NCBI RefSeq assembly: GCF_016735515.1
Contig: NZ_JAERQZ010000002.1
Span: forward strand, 248,001-312,000
Length of the DNA stretch: 64,000 bases
Source of the DNA: Piscinibacter sp. HJYY11
GTDB taxonomy: Bacteria > Pseudomonadota > Gammaproteobacteria > Burkholderiales > Burkholderiaceae_C
Direction of reading: 5' to 3'
The notes below the pieces were generated by a model. The model saw only the letters and a program-made list of their open reading frames with translations, searched no databases and had not been told where the DNA came from. Numbering within the stretch: position 1 is the stretch's first letter; every line of letters begins with the position of its first letter. Position numbers and translations under genes: made by a program. This document shows, in pieces, positions 52,535-59,637 of this stretch.

Positions 52535-53095
52535 TCAAGCGGCGCGCTTGGCCTTGGTGGTCGCACCTTGCGTGGCCTTCACGGCGGTCGCGGTGATGGC
52601 CTGGAAGTTGGCTTCCGCCACGTCGGCAGCTTGCTTGGCAGCCTTGTGCACCGACTCATAGGCGTTGTTGGCAGCGGCCACGGCCGACTTGACCAGCGCC
52701 ACGGCGTTCTCGGTGCCGGCGGGAGCGTTCTTCAGGTTGGTGTCGACCAGCGACAGGAACTTCTTCTGCGCTTCGGTGGCCTGGGCTTCGGCGACCTTGC
52801 TGATGTCAGCGCTGGTGGCCGAGGCGATGTCGTACACGTAGCGGCCATAGGCGGCAGCCTTCTCGGCGGCCGGCTGCAGCAGGCCGGCTTGCAGGGCCAG
52901 CAGCTCTTGCGCATCCTTCACGGACAGCACGGCCTTGGTGTTCTCGGTGGCTTCGCCCAGTGCGGTCTTGGCAACTTGCAGGTTCAACTCCACCAGCTTC
53001 TCGATGCCTTCGAACGCCTTGCCGGTCAGGCCGAAGAGGGTTTCGACGTTGGCCTTGTGAGCGGCGATGAGTTGTTCAGCGGTCAGCATGTTCAT
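52535..53095 (-). CDS. phaP: Phasin (polyhydroxyalkanoate granule-associated protein)
   Basis: Phasins coat PHB granules. The 186-residue product from ATG 53095 (TTGGAGA four bases before) is a helical, Ala/Lys-rich protein with no signal. It contains the phasin_2 pattern: [39 protein letters not shown], then [21 protein letters not shown] and [14 protein letters not shown], and a Lys/Ala-rich tail ([10 protein letters not shown]). A TTG nine bases upstream would lengthen it by three residues. Two inverted repeats resembling PhaR operators lie upstream at 53134-53148 and 53192-53208. A strong terminator follows. It shows that the organism stores polyhydroxybutyrate. Confidence 0.94.
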   Translation of the reverse strand: MNMLTAEQLIAAHKANVETLFGLTGKAFEGIEKLVELNLQVAKTALGEATENTKAVLSVKDAQELLALQAGLLQPAAEKAAAYGRYVYDIASATSADISKVAEAQATEAQKKFLSLVDTNLKNAPAGTENAVALVKSAVAAANNAYESVHKAAKQAADVAEANFQAITATAVKATQGATTKAKRAA

Positions 53096-53133
53096 GATCT
53101 CCAATGGTTAGATTGAGGGGTCTGACACAGCAA

Positions 53134-53148
53134 TGTTGCGCTGCACCA
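53134..53148. promoter_or_regulatory. Degenerate PhaR-like operator
   Basis: TGTTGC-GCT-GCACCA, an imperfect version of the inverted repeat at 53192-53208, lies 39 bases upstream of the phasin ATG and 59 bases from the perfect copy (centre to centre). Binding of PhaR, the PHB-responsive repressor of phasin genes, is inferred from the TGC-N-GCA pattern. Confidence 0.4.
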
Positions 53149-53191
53149 TGACCAGAAGTATACGAACGCCGGCCGACTTTTCAAGCAGTTT

Positions 53192-53208
53192 TTGTTGCGA
53201 TGCAACAA
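53192..53208. promoter_or_regulatory. Putative PhaR operator, perfect inverted repeat
   Basis: TTGTTGC-GAT-GCAACAA is a 7-bp perfect inverted repeat with a 3-base spacer in the 142-base region between the divergent phasin and deacetylase genes. PhaR operators in other bacteria share the TGC-spacer-GCA core. It could repress phasin transcription, and possibly the deacetylase, when PHB granules are absent. Confidence 0.5.
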
Positions 53209-53237
53209 ATTAGAGGAGCTTGCCTAAGTTGTTGAGG

Positions 53238-54176
53238 ATGAAGGCTTTTTTCGCTGACCACGTGGGCCTCCAACTGCCGCCCGGGCATCGGTTTCCATTT
53301 CAGAAGTACGGGCTTCTGCGGGAACGTGTGGCGGTCGATCTTCCGTCCCTCGAGTTGCATGCGGCCGAAGCGGCGACCGAAGGCGAACTGGCCCTGGCGC
53401 ACGAGCCGCACTACATCGCGGACGTGCTGCAAGGCCACCTGAGCGCGCAAGCACAGCGAGAGATCGGCTTTCCCTGGTCGCCGCGCATGGTGGAGCGGGC
53501 CTGCCGTTCGGTGGGCGCGACCATCGCTGCGGCACGTGTCGCGTTGCGCGAAGGCATCGGTGCCAACCTCGCCGGCGGCACCCACCACGCGAGCGCGGAC
53601 AGCGGCGGCGGCTACTGTGTCTTCAACGACGTGGCCGTGGCCGCACGGTTGATGCAGGCCGAATGGCATCGCGCCTACCGGCGCTTGCTGCGTGTGGCCG
53701 TGATCGATCTCGACGTTCACCAGGGCAACGGCACGGCCTCGATCTTTCGCGATGACCCGACCGTGTTCACCTTGTCGATGCATGGGGCCAAGAACTTTCC
53801 GTTCCGCAAGCAGCCCGGAGACCTCGACGTCGACCTGCCCGATGGCTGCGGCGACGCCGACTATCTGGAAGCGCTGGACGCCGCGCTCGAGGAACTCTGG
53901 TCGCGTCATGGCGACCATCCGCCGGGCCTTGTCTTCTACCTGGCGGGCGCCGACCCGCACGAGGGCGATCGCCTCGGCCGCCTGAAGCTCAGCACCGAAG
54001 GCCTCGCCGAGCGCGACCGCCGTGTGTTCGATGCCCTGCTGCACCGGCACATCCCGGTGGCGCTGTCGATGGCGGGCGGCTACGGCCGCGACCTGGCCGA
54101 CACGGTGCAGGTCCAGATCAACACGCTGCGCCTCGCCGAAGGACATTGGCAGCGATGGAACAATCCACGTCCATGA
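53238..54176 (+). CDS. Histone-deacetylase-family metal hydrolase
   Basis: The start is most likely ATG 53238 (MKAFFADHVGLQLPPGHRFP), as family members begin there; an in-frame TTG upstream would add residues. The 312-residue protein contains the zinc amidohydrolase motifs: GGTHHAS with tandem His, GYCVFNDVAVAA, VIDLDVHQGNGTASIF (Asp-x-His), AGADPHEGDRLG and AGGYGRD. This is the HdaH/AcuC-type arginase-fold deacetylase. Likely substrates are acetylated lysines, polyamines or small metabolites. The stop overlaps the next start by four bases (ATGA). It is divergent from phasin. Confidence 0.9.
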   Translation: MKAFFADHVGLQLPPGHRFPFQKYGLLRERVAVDLPSLELHAAEAATEGELALAHEPHYIADVLQGHLSAQAQREIGFPWSPRMVERACRSVGATIAAARVALREGIGANLAGGTHHASADSGGGYCVFNDVAVAARLMQAEWHRAYRRLLRVAVIDLDVHQGNGTASIFRDDPTVFTLSMHGAKNFPFRKQPGDLDVDLPDGCGDADYLEALDAALEELWSRHGDHPPGLVFYLAGADPHEGDRLGRLKLSTEGLAERDRRVFDALLHRHIPVALSMAGGYGRDLADTVQVQINTLRLAEGHWQRWNNPRP

Positions 54177-54613
54177 GCACCCCCCGCCCCCAGCCCGATG
54201 GCCGCGAGGCCTACCGTCACTTCGCGCCGATCGCCACCCGCTGGGAGGACAACGACGCCTACGGCCACCTCAACAACGTCGTCTACTACAGTCTCTTCGA
54301 CACCGCGGTGAACCGCTACCTCATCGAGGCCGGTGCGCTCGACATCCACAAGGGCCGCACCATCGGCCTCGTGGTCGAGACGCACTGCAACTACTTCGCG
54401 TCGGTCGAGTTTCCGCAGATGGTGGAGGCCGGCATCCGCGTGGCGCACATGGGCGCGTCGAGCGTGCGCTACGAGATCGGCATCTTCGCGACCGGCGAGC
54501 CGCTGTGCGCCGCACGCGGCCATTTCGTCCATGTCTATGTGGACCGCGACACGCGCCGCCCCGTGCCACTGCCCGACACCCTTCAGAACGCGTTGCAGGA
54601 GCTCAAGGTTTGA
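54173..54613 (+). CDS. Acyl-CoA thioesterase (4HBT hot-dog fold)
   Basis: The 146-residue product from ATG 54173 overlaps the deacetylase stop (ATGA); earlier in-frame ATGs exist at 54146 and 54155. The 4HBT signature is WEDNDAYGHLNNVVYYSLFD near residues 24-43, with Asp and Asn/His of the active site. RTIGLVVETHCNYFASVEFPQ is also typical of YbgC/FcbC members. It likely hydrolyses acyl-CoA thioesters; the chain length specificity is unknown. It is short and soluble. Confidence 0.88.
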   Translation: MSTPRPQPDGREAYRHFAPIATRWEDNDAYGHLNNVVYYSLFDTAVNRYLIEAGALDIHKGRTIGLVVETHCNYFASVEFPQMVEAGIRVAHMGASSVRYEIGIFATGEPLCAARGHFVHVYVDRDTRRPVPLPDTLQNALQELKV

Positions 54614-55308
54614 ATCCCTCGCCCGACCAGACTGCCGCGGTCGACGCCGCGATCACCACGCGCCGCTCGCTGCGCGCCTTCCTGCCGACGCCGGTGCCGC
54701 GCGAGACGCTTGTCGACATCCTGCAGATCGCAGCGCGCGCACCCTCCGGCACCAACACCCAGCCGTGGAAGGTCTACGTGCTGACCGGCGAATCGCTGCG
54801 TTCGCTGTCGCAGCAGGTGCGCTCGGCCTACGACGACCCCGCCGTCTCGGCCCAGCACCAAGAGGACTACGCCTACTACCCGCGCCAATGGCAGTCGCCG
54901 TACATCGACCGCCGCCGCAAGGTCGGCTGGGACCTGTACTCGCTGCTCGGCATCGCCAAGGGCGACAAGGAACGCATGCACGCGCAGCACGGCCGCAACT
55001 ACGCCTTCTTCGATGCCCCGGTCGGCCTGATGTTCACCATCGACCGCATGATGGAGCAGGGCAGCTGGCTCGACTACGGCATGTTCCTGCAGAACATCAT
55101 GGTCGCCGCCCGCGCACGGGGTCTCGACACCTGCCCGCAAGCCGCGTGGACGCAGTACCACCGCATCATCCTGCCGGCCATCGGCGCGTCGCCCGACGAG
55201 AAGCTCGTCTGCGGCATGTCGCTCGGCCATGCCGACCCCAACGCGATCGAGAACACGCTCCAGACAGAGCGTGAGCCCGTCGCCAACTTTGCGAGGTTCC
55301 TCGAATGA
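54610..55308 (+). CDS. Nitroreductase-family FMN oxidoreductase
   Basis: The 232-residue product starts at TTG 54610 (TTGA overlap with the thioesterase stop). Longer versions in the same frame include upstream low-complexity translation that is unrelated. FMN-binding motifs are TTRRSLRAFLPTPVPRETL and AARAPSGTNTQPWKVYV near residues 16-60, and MFLQNIMVAARARGLDTCPQAAW near residues 158-180. Members reduce nitroaromatics, quinones or flavins with NAD(P)H; the physiological substrate is unknown. Its stop overlaps the dehydrogenase start by four bases. Confidence 0.87.
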   Translation: MNPSPDQTAAVDAAITTRRSLRAFLPTPVPRETLVDILQIAARAPSGTNTQPWKVYVLTGESLRSLSQQVRSAYDDPAVSAQHQEDYAYYPRQWQSPYIDRRRKVGWDLYSLLGIAKGDKERMHAQHGRNYAFFDAPVGLMFTIDRMMEQGSWLDYGMFLQNIMVAARARGLDTCPQAAWTQYHRIILPAIGASPDEKLVCGMSLGHADPNAIENTLQTEREPVANFARFLE

Positions 55309-56303
55309 GTCGTCCTGCCGTCCTGGTCGCGCGCGCCATCCAGCCCGAGGTCATCGCGCGCCTGCGCGAGCACTTCGAGGTGGAGGTCAACAGCGCCGAC
55401 GACATCTATTCCCGAGACGAACTGATCGCGCACCTGCAAGGCAAGCTCGGCGTGATGACCACCGGCAGCGAGCGCATCGACAAGGGCGTGCTCGCCGCTG
55501 CCCCGGGCCTGCGGGCGGTGTGCAACATCGCCGTCGGCTTCAACAACCTCGACGTGCCCGCCGCCACCGCGCGCGGCGTGCTCTGCACCAACACGCCCGA
55601 CGTGCTGACCGAGACCACCGCCGACTTCGGCTTCGCGCTGATGATGGCCGCGGCACGACGCGTCGCGGAGTCCGAGCATTTCCTGCGCCGCGGCGAGTGG
55701 AAGAAGTGGTCGGTCGACATGTTCGTCGGCAGCGACATCCATGGCGCCACGCTCGGCATCCTCGGCATGGGCCGCATCGGCCAGGCCATCGCGCGGCGTG
55801 GCGCGCTCGGCTTCGGCATGAAGGTCCTCTACTGCAACCGCACCCGGCTTTCACCCGAGATCGAAGACGCCTGCAAGGCGAGCCTCGTGACGAAAGACGA
55901 ACTGCTGCGACAGGCCGACCACCTGATGATCGTGGTGCCGTATTCGGCTTCGTCGCACCACGCCATCGGCGCGGCCGAGCTGGCGCTGATGAAACCCACC
56001 GCAACGCTCACCAACATCGCCCGAGGGGGCGTGGTCGACGATGCGGCGCTCGCCAAGGCGCTGGCGGCCAAGCAGATCGCCGCGGCCGGCCTGGATGTCT
56101 TCGAAGGCGAGCCCGCCGTCCACCCGGCGTTGCTGCAGGTGCCCAATGTCGTGCTCACGCCCCACATCGCCAGTGCCACCCGGGCCACGCGCCTCGCGAT
56201 GGCCAACCTCGCCGCCGACAACCTGATTGCCGCGCTGGGCTTCGGCCCGAACGCCGGCCGCCCGCCCACGCCGCTCAACCCTGAAGTGCTGAAGCCCGCC
56301 TGA
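55305..56303 (+). CDS. D-2-hydroxyacid dehydrogenase (glyoxylate/hydroxypyruvate reductase type)
   Basis: The 332-residue protein has the NAD-binding Rossmann loop LGILGMGRIGQAIARRG near residues 148-164, with the catalytic Arg in NIARGGVVDD (near 235), Glu in DVFEGEPAVHP and His in TPHIASATRATR (near 287). This order is that of GhrB/SerA-like dehydrogenases acting on glyoxylate, hydroxypyruvate or 2-ketogluconate. It is ATGA-coupled to the nitroreductase. It most likely acts in glyoxylate or sugar acid metabolism; the substrate cannot be fixed from sequence. Confidence 0.9.
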   Translation: MSRPAVLVARAIQPEVIARLREHFEVEVNSADDIYSRDELIAHLQGKLGVMTTGSERIDKGVLAAAPGLRAVCNIAVGFNNLDVPAATARGVLCTNTPDVLTETTADFGFALMMAAARRVAESEHFLRRGEWKKWSVDMFVGSDIHGATLGILGMGRIGQAIARRGALGFGMKVLYCNRTRLSPEIEDACKASLVTKDELLRQADHLMIVVPYSASSHHAIGAAELALMKPTATLTNIARGGVVDDAALAKALAAKQIAAAGLDVFEGEPAVHPALLQVPNVVLTPHIASATRATRLAMANLAADNLIAALGFGPNAGRPPTPLNPEVLKPA

Positions 56304-56315
56304 GACAATCACCCG

Positions 56316-57764
56316 ATGCAAAACCCGTGGTGGATCGTGGCGGCGCTTCTCGCCGTCAATCTCATGTTGCTGCTCTGGCTGGCCTTTCGCCGGCCGCCGG
56401 TGGATGACAGCCTCAAGACCGACCTGCGCAACAGCACCGAGCGACTGGAGCGCGAGCTGCGCGACGAGCTGGGCCGCAGCGCGCAGGGCACACGCCAGGA
56501 GCTGGGCAGCACCCTCGCCAACTTCCAGCAGACGCTGACCGGCGCACAGGCCAGCGTGGCGCGGCTGCAGAACGAGCAGATCGACAGCTTTCGCGTGCAG
56601 CTGGCTGCCATGCAGCAGGCGGTGAGCGACACGCTGCAGGCCGCCGCCAGCTCTCAGGCTGCGCAGGCTCTGGCATCTCGCGAAGCGCAGGACGCGGGCC
56701 TCAAGCGCTTTGCCGACACGCTCAACGAGCAGCTGCGGGCCCTGTCCGACGCCAACGAGCGCCGCCTCGCCGAAGTGCGCAGCGTTGTCGAGCAGCGCCT
56801 CACCGTGCTGCAGCAGGGCAACGAGCAGAAGCTCGAGCAGATGCGCGCCACCGTCGACGAGAAGCTGCACGCCACGCTCGAGCAGCGCCTGGGCGAAAGC
56901 TTCAAGCAGGTGGCCGAGCGGCTGGAACAGGTGCACCGAGGGCTGGGCGAGATGCAGGGCCTGGCACGCGACGTCGGCTCGCTGAGCCGCGTGCTCAACA
57001 ACGTGAAGACCCGTGGCACCTTCGGCGAGACGCAGCTCGCGGGCCTGCTGGAGCAGGTCTTCACGCCCGAGCAGTACGGCACCAACGTCGAGACCGTGCC
57101 CAACACCGGCGCGCGGGTCGAGTTCGCGATCCGCCTGCCGGGCCAGCGTGCCGATGGGGTGCCCCTCTGGCTGCCGATCGATTGCAAGTTCCCGCGTGAA
57201 GACTACGAGCGCCTGGTCGATGCGCAGCACAACGCCGACGCAGTTGCAGCCGAAGCTGCAGCCAAGGCCATCGAGCTGCGCCTGCGGGCGGAAGCGAAGA
57301 CCATTCGCGACAAGTACGTCTCGCCGCCCCACACCACGGACTTCGGCATCCTCTTCGTGCCGACCGAAGGTCTCTACGCGGAGGCCCTGCGCCGGCCTGG
57401 ACTGGTGGAGTCGCTGCAGCGCGAGCACCGCGTGATGCTCGCCGGCCCGACCACCTTGCTCGCCACCTTGAGCAGCCTGCAGATGGGCTTCCGCACGCTG
57501 GCGCTGGAGAAACGCTCGGTCGAAGTCTGGGAAGTGCTGGGCGCGGTGAAGACCGAGTTTGCGAAATTCGGCGATGTGCTTGCCAAGACCAAGAAGAAGC
57601 TCGACGAGGCCAGCAACAACATCCTGCAGGCCGAAGTGCGTGCACGTGCGATGTCGCGCGAGCTGCGCACGGTCGAGGCCCTGCCCGAAGCCCGTGCCAA
57701 GGTCGTGCTGCCCTTGCCGGCCGATGATGCGAGCCTCACCACCGGCGACCTGCTCGACCCCTGA
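56316..57764 (+). CDS. rmuC: DNA recombination protein RmuC
   Basis: The 482-residue protein has an N-terminal membrane helix (IVAALLAVNLMLLLWLAF), a long coiled coil (residues about 30-200: ERLERELRDELGRSAQGTRQ, ASVARLQNEQIDSFRVQLAA) and the RmuC nuclease-like domain starting near residue 225 (SRVLNNVKTRGTFGETQLAG, WLPIDCKFPREDYERLV, YVSPPHTTDFGILFVPTEGL). RmuC restrains sequence inversions at short repeats in E. coli. The stop is 1 base into the following MFS gene. Confidence 0.92.
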   Translation: MQNPWWIVAALLAVNLMLLLWLAFRRPPVDDSLKTDLRNSTERLERELRDELGRSAQGTRQELGSTLANFQQTLTGAQASVARLQNEQIDSFRVQLAAMQQAVSDTLQAAASSQAAQALASREAQDAGLKRFADTLNEQLRALSDANERRLAEVRSVVEQRLTVLQQGNEQKLEQMRATVDEKLHATLEQRLGESFKQVAERLEQVHRGLGEMQGLARDVGSLSRVLNNVKTRGTFGETQLAGLLEQVFTPEQYGTNVETVPNTGARVEFAIRLPGQRADGVPLWLPIDCKFPREDYERLVDAQHNADAVAAEAAAKAIELRLRAEAKTIRDKYVSPPHTTDFGILFVPTEGLYAEALRRPGLVESLQREHRVMLAGPTTLLATLSSLQMGFRTLALEKRSVEVWEVLGAVKTEFAKFGDVLAKTKKKLDEASNNILQAEVRARAMSRELRTVEALPEARAKVVLPLPADDASLTTGDLLDP

Positions 57765-58933
57765 TGGCCTCTTTCTCCCGACCGCTTTTGGCCCTGATCG
57801 TGGGCCAGGTGTGCCTGCATTCCTGCATGTCGGGCATTCGCGTCGCGGGCCCGCTGCTTGCCTTGCGCAGCGGCCAGCCGGCCTGGGTGGTGGGCGTGCT
57901 GCTCGGGCTCTTTGCGGCGGCGCCGGTGCTGTCGTCGATGTATGCAGGGCGGCTCGCCGATCGCCATGGCTACCACCGGCCTGCACGGCTGGCGGTCGGG
58001 CTCACGGTGGCCGGCGGCGGGCTGGCGATCCTGTCGACGTGGTTCGCAGACGTGCAGCTGGTGTTGCTCGGCCTCGCGGCCTGCCTGTGCGGTGTCGGCA
58101 CGAACCTCGGTCTGATTGCCAACCAGCGCACCGCCGGCAGGCTGGCCGATGGCGACCGGGCGGCGTTGACACGGGTCTTCAGCTGGCTGGGCCTCGCGCC
58201 GGCGGTGTCCAACGTGATCGGCCCCGTGATGGCGGGCGCCCTGATCGACCTCAGCGGCTTCCGCGGGGCCTTCATCGCGCTCACGCTGCTGCCGCTCGCG
58301 ACCTTGTGGTCGTCGCGCCAGGTGCCGAAGGAAACGCCCGTGGTGCCCAAGTCAGCCCCGGGCAAACGTGCGACATGGGACCTCTTCGTCACGCCCGGCA
58401 TGCCGCGCCTGCTGTTCATCAACTTCCTGATGTCGTCGAGCTGGGACCTGCACTCGTTCATCGTGCCGGTGATCGGGCATGAGCGAGGCTACAGCGCGTC
58501 GGCGATCGGGTTGATCCTCGGCGTGTTCGCGGCGGCGGTGGCCGGTGTGCGGGTGATCATCCCGTTCATGTCGCACCGGCTGCGCGAGCATCAGGTGCTC
58601 GCGTCGGCGATGGTGTTGACCGCACTCGTCCTGTGCATCTACCCCTGGGTCCACAGTGCGTGGCTGATGGGCTTGTGCGCGGCGGCGCTCGGCCTGGCGC
58701 TGGGGGCGGTCAACCCGATGGTGATGACGGCCTTGCACCACCTCACGCCGAGCGAGCGGCATGGCGAAGCCATTGCCTTGCGCTCGATGACGGTCAACGC
58801 CAGCAGCGCGCTGATGCCCTTGCTGTTTGGCGCGCTGGGCGCGGCGGTGGGGGCGTCGACGCTCTTCTGGGTGATGGGCGCGGCGGTGGGCGTGGGCAGC
58901 TGGCAGGCGCGGCTGATGGGCGGCCGCGCCTAG
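57764..58933 (+). CDS. MFS transporter
   Basis: The 389-residue inner membrane protein has 12 predicted hydrophobic segments and the signature of MFS motif A in the loop between helices 2 and 3 (GRLADRHGYHRPARLA, near residues 62-78). A second half-copy begins near residue 210 after a KRATWDLFVTP loop. The substrate is unknown; no resistance or siderophore markers were recognised. Start ATG 57764 overlaps the rmuC stop by one base (TGATG), so the two are cotranslated. It converges on the DUF4124 gene. Confidence 0.88.
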   Translation: MASFSRPLLALIVGQVCLHSCMSGIRVAGPLLALRSGQPAWVVGVLLGLFAAAPVLSSMYAGRLADRHGYHRPARLAVGLTVAGGGLAILSTWFADVQLVLLGLAACLCGVGTNLGLIANQRTAGRLADGDRAALTRVFSWLGLAPAVSNVIGPVMAGALIDLSGFRGAFIALTLLPLATLWSSRQVPKETPVVPKSAPGKRATWDLFVTPGMPRLLFINFLMSSSWDLHSFIVPVIGHERGYSASAIGLILGVFAAAVAGVRVIIPFMSHRLREHQVLASAMVLTALVLCIYPWVHSAWLMGLCAAALGLALGAVNPMVMTALHHLTPSERHGEAIALRSMTVNASSALMPLLFGALGAAVGASTLFWVMGAAVGVGSWQARLMGGRA

Positions 58934-58954
58934 CGCCTCAGCGGCCGCCGTGCC

Positions 58955-59593
58955 TCAGAAGCGGATGGTGCCCGGGGCTGGGGCGGGGGCCGGTGCAGGC
59001 TCCGCAGCGGGCGCTGGTGCCGGGCGTGGCGCAGTGGGCGGCGCGACAGGTGCCTGGCGGGCTTCGGTCAGAGGCTCGGGCTTGCCCTGCGGGAAGTTGG
59101 CCGGAAGTTTCGAGTCTTTCGGGTAGCCGGCGGCGTCGATGTACGACGCCCACTGCTCACGTTGCCAGCCACGCACCACTTGCGCACCCACCGTGAGGAC
59201 GGGCAGCGTGTTGCCACCAGTCAGCCGCTGGAGCGCCTGGCCGTCCTCCGGCGTGCTCACGAGTTTTTCGGACGCCGGGATGCCGCGCCCTCGCAGGAAC
59301 TGGCGGCCCTCTTCGCAAGGCGGGCAGTCGGGTGCCACATAGATCACCACCGGGTAGCGCAGGGCCGCCTGGCGCACTTCATACGGCAGGCTCACGTCGT
59401 TGGCGGCACCGCCGCCGCGGGCGTTGACGGGTTGCACCTTGCGGTCGGTGCTGACGTCGGGCCGGTCGGTGTAGGTGACCTTGCCGTCGGGGCCGACGAC
59501 CTTGTAGAGCGCATGGGCCGGCAGTGCGCCGAAGAGCGCAGCGGCCGCCGCCGAAGCGGCAAGGGTGTGGATCGCGCGGTGGCGTGGGCTCAT
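58955..59593 (-). CDS. Periplasmic DUF4124/glutaredoxin-like protein
   Basis: The 212-residue product has a signal peptide ending AHALY (residue 29), a DUF4124 segment (YKVVGPDGKVTYTDRPDV) at residues 30-47 and a glutaredoxin-like domain at about residues 80-155 with CPPC (C90, C93), TPEDGQALQRLTGGNTLPVLT and a GWQREQWASYIDAAGY helix. The C-terminal 45 residues are Ala/Pro-rich. It is probably a periplasmic thiol-disulfide oxidoreductase, unusual because glutaredoxins normally work in the cytosol. Its partner is unknown. Confidence 0.87.
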   Translation of the reverse strand: MSPRHRAIHTLAASAAAAALFGALPAHALYKVVGPDGKVTYTDRPDVSTDRKVQPVNARGGGAANDVSLPYEVRQAALRYPVVIYVAPDCPPCEEGRQFLRGRGIPASEKLVSTPEDGQALQRLTGGNTLPVLTVGAQVVRGWQREQWASYIDAAGYPKDSKLPANFPQGKPEPLTEARQAPVAPPTAPRPAPAPAAEPAPAPAPAPGTIRF

Positions 59594-59637
59594 GTCGTCA
59601 TGTCTCCGGGGGTCGGCGGCTGCTCAAATTCTAGGCA

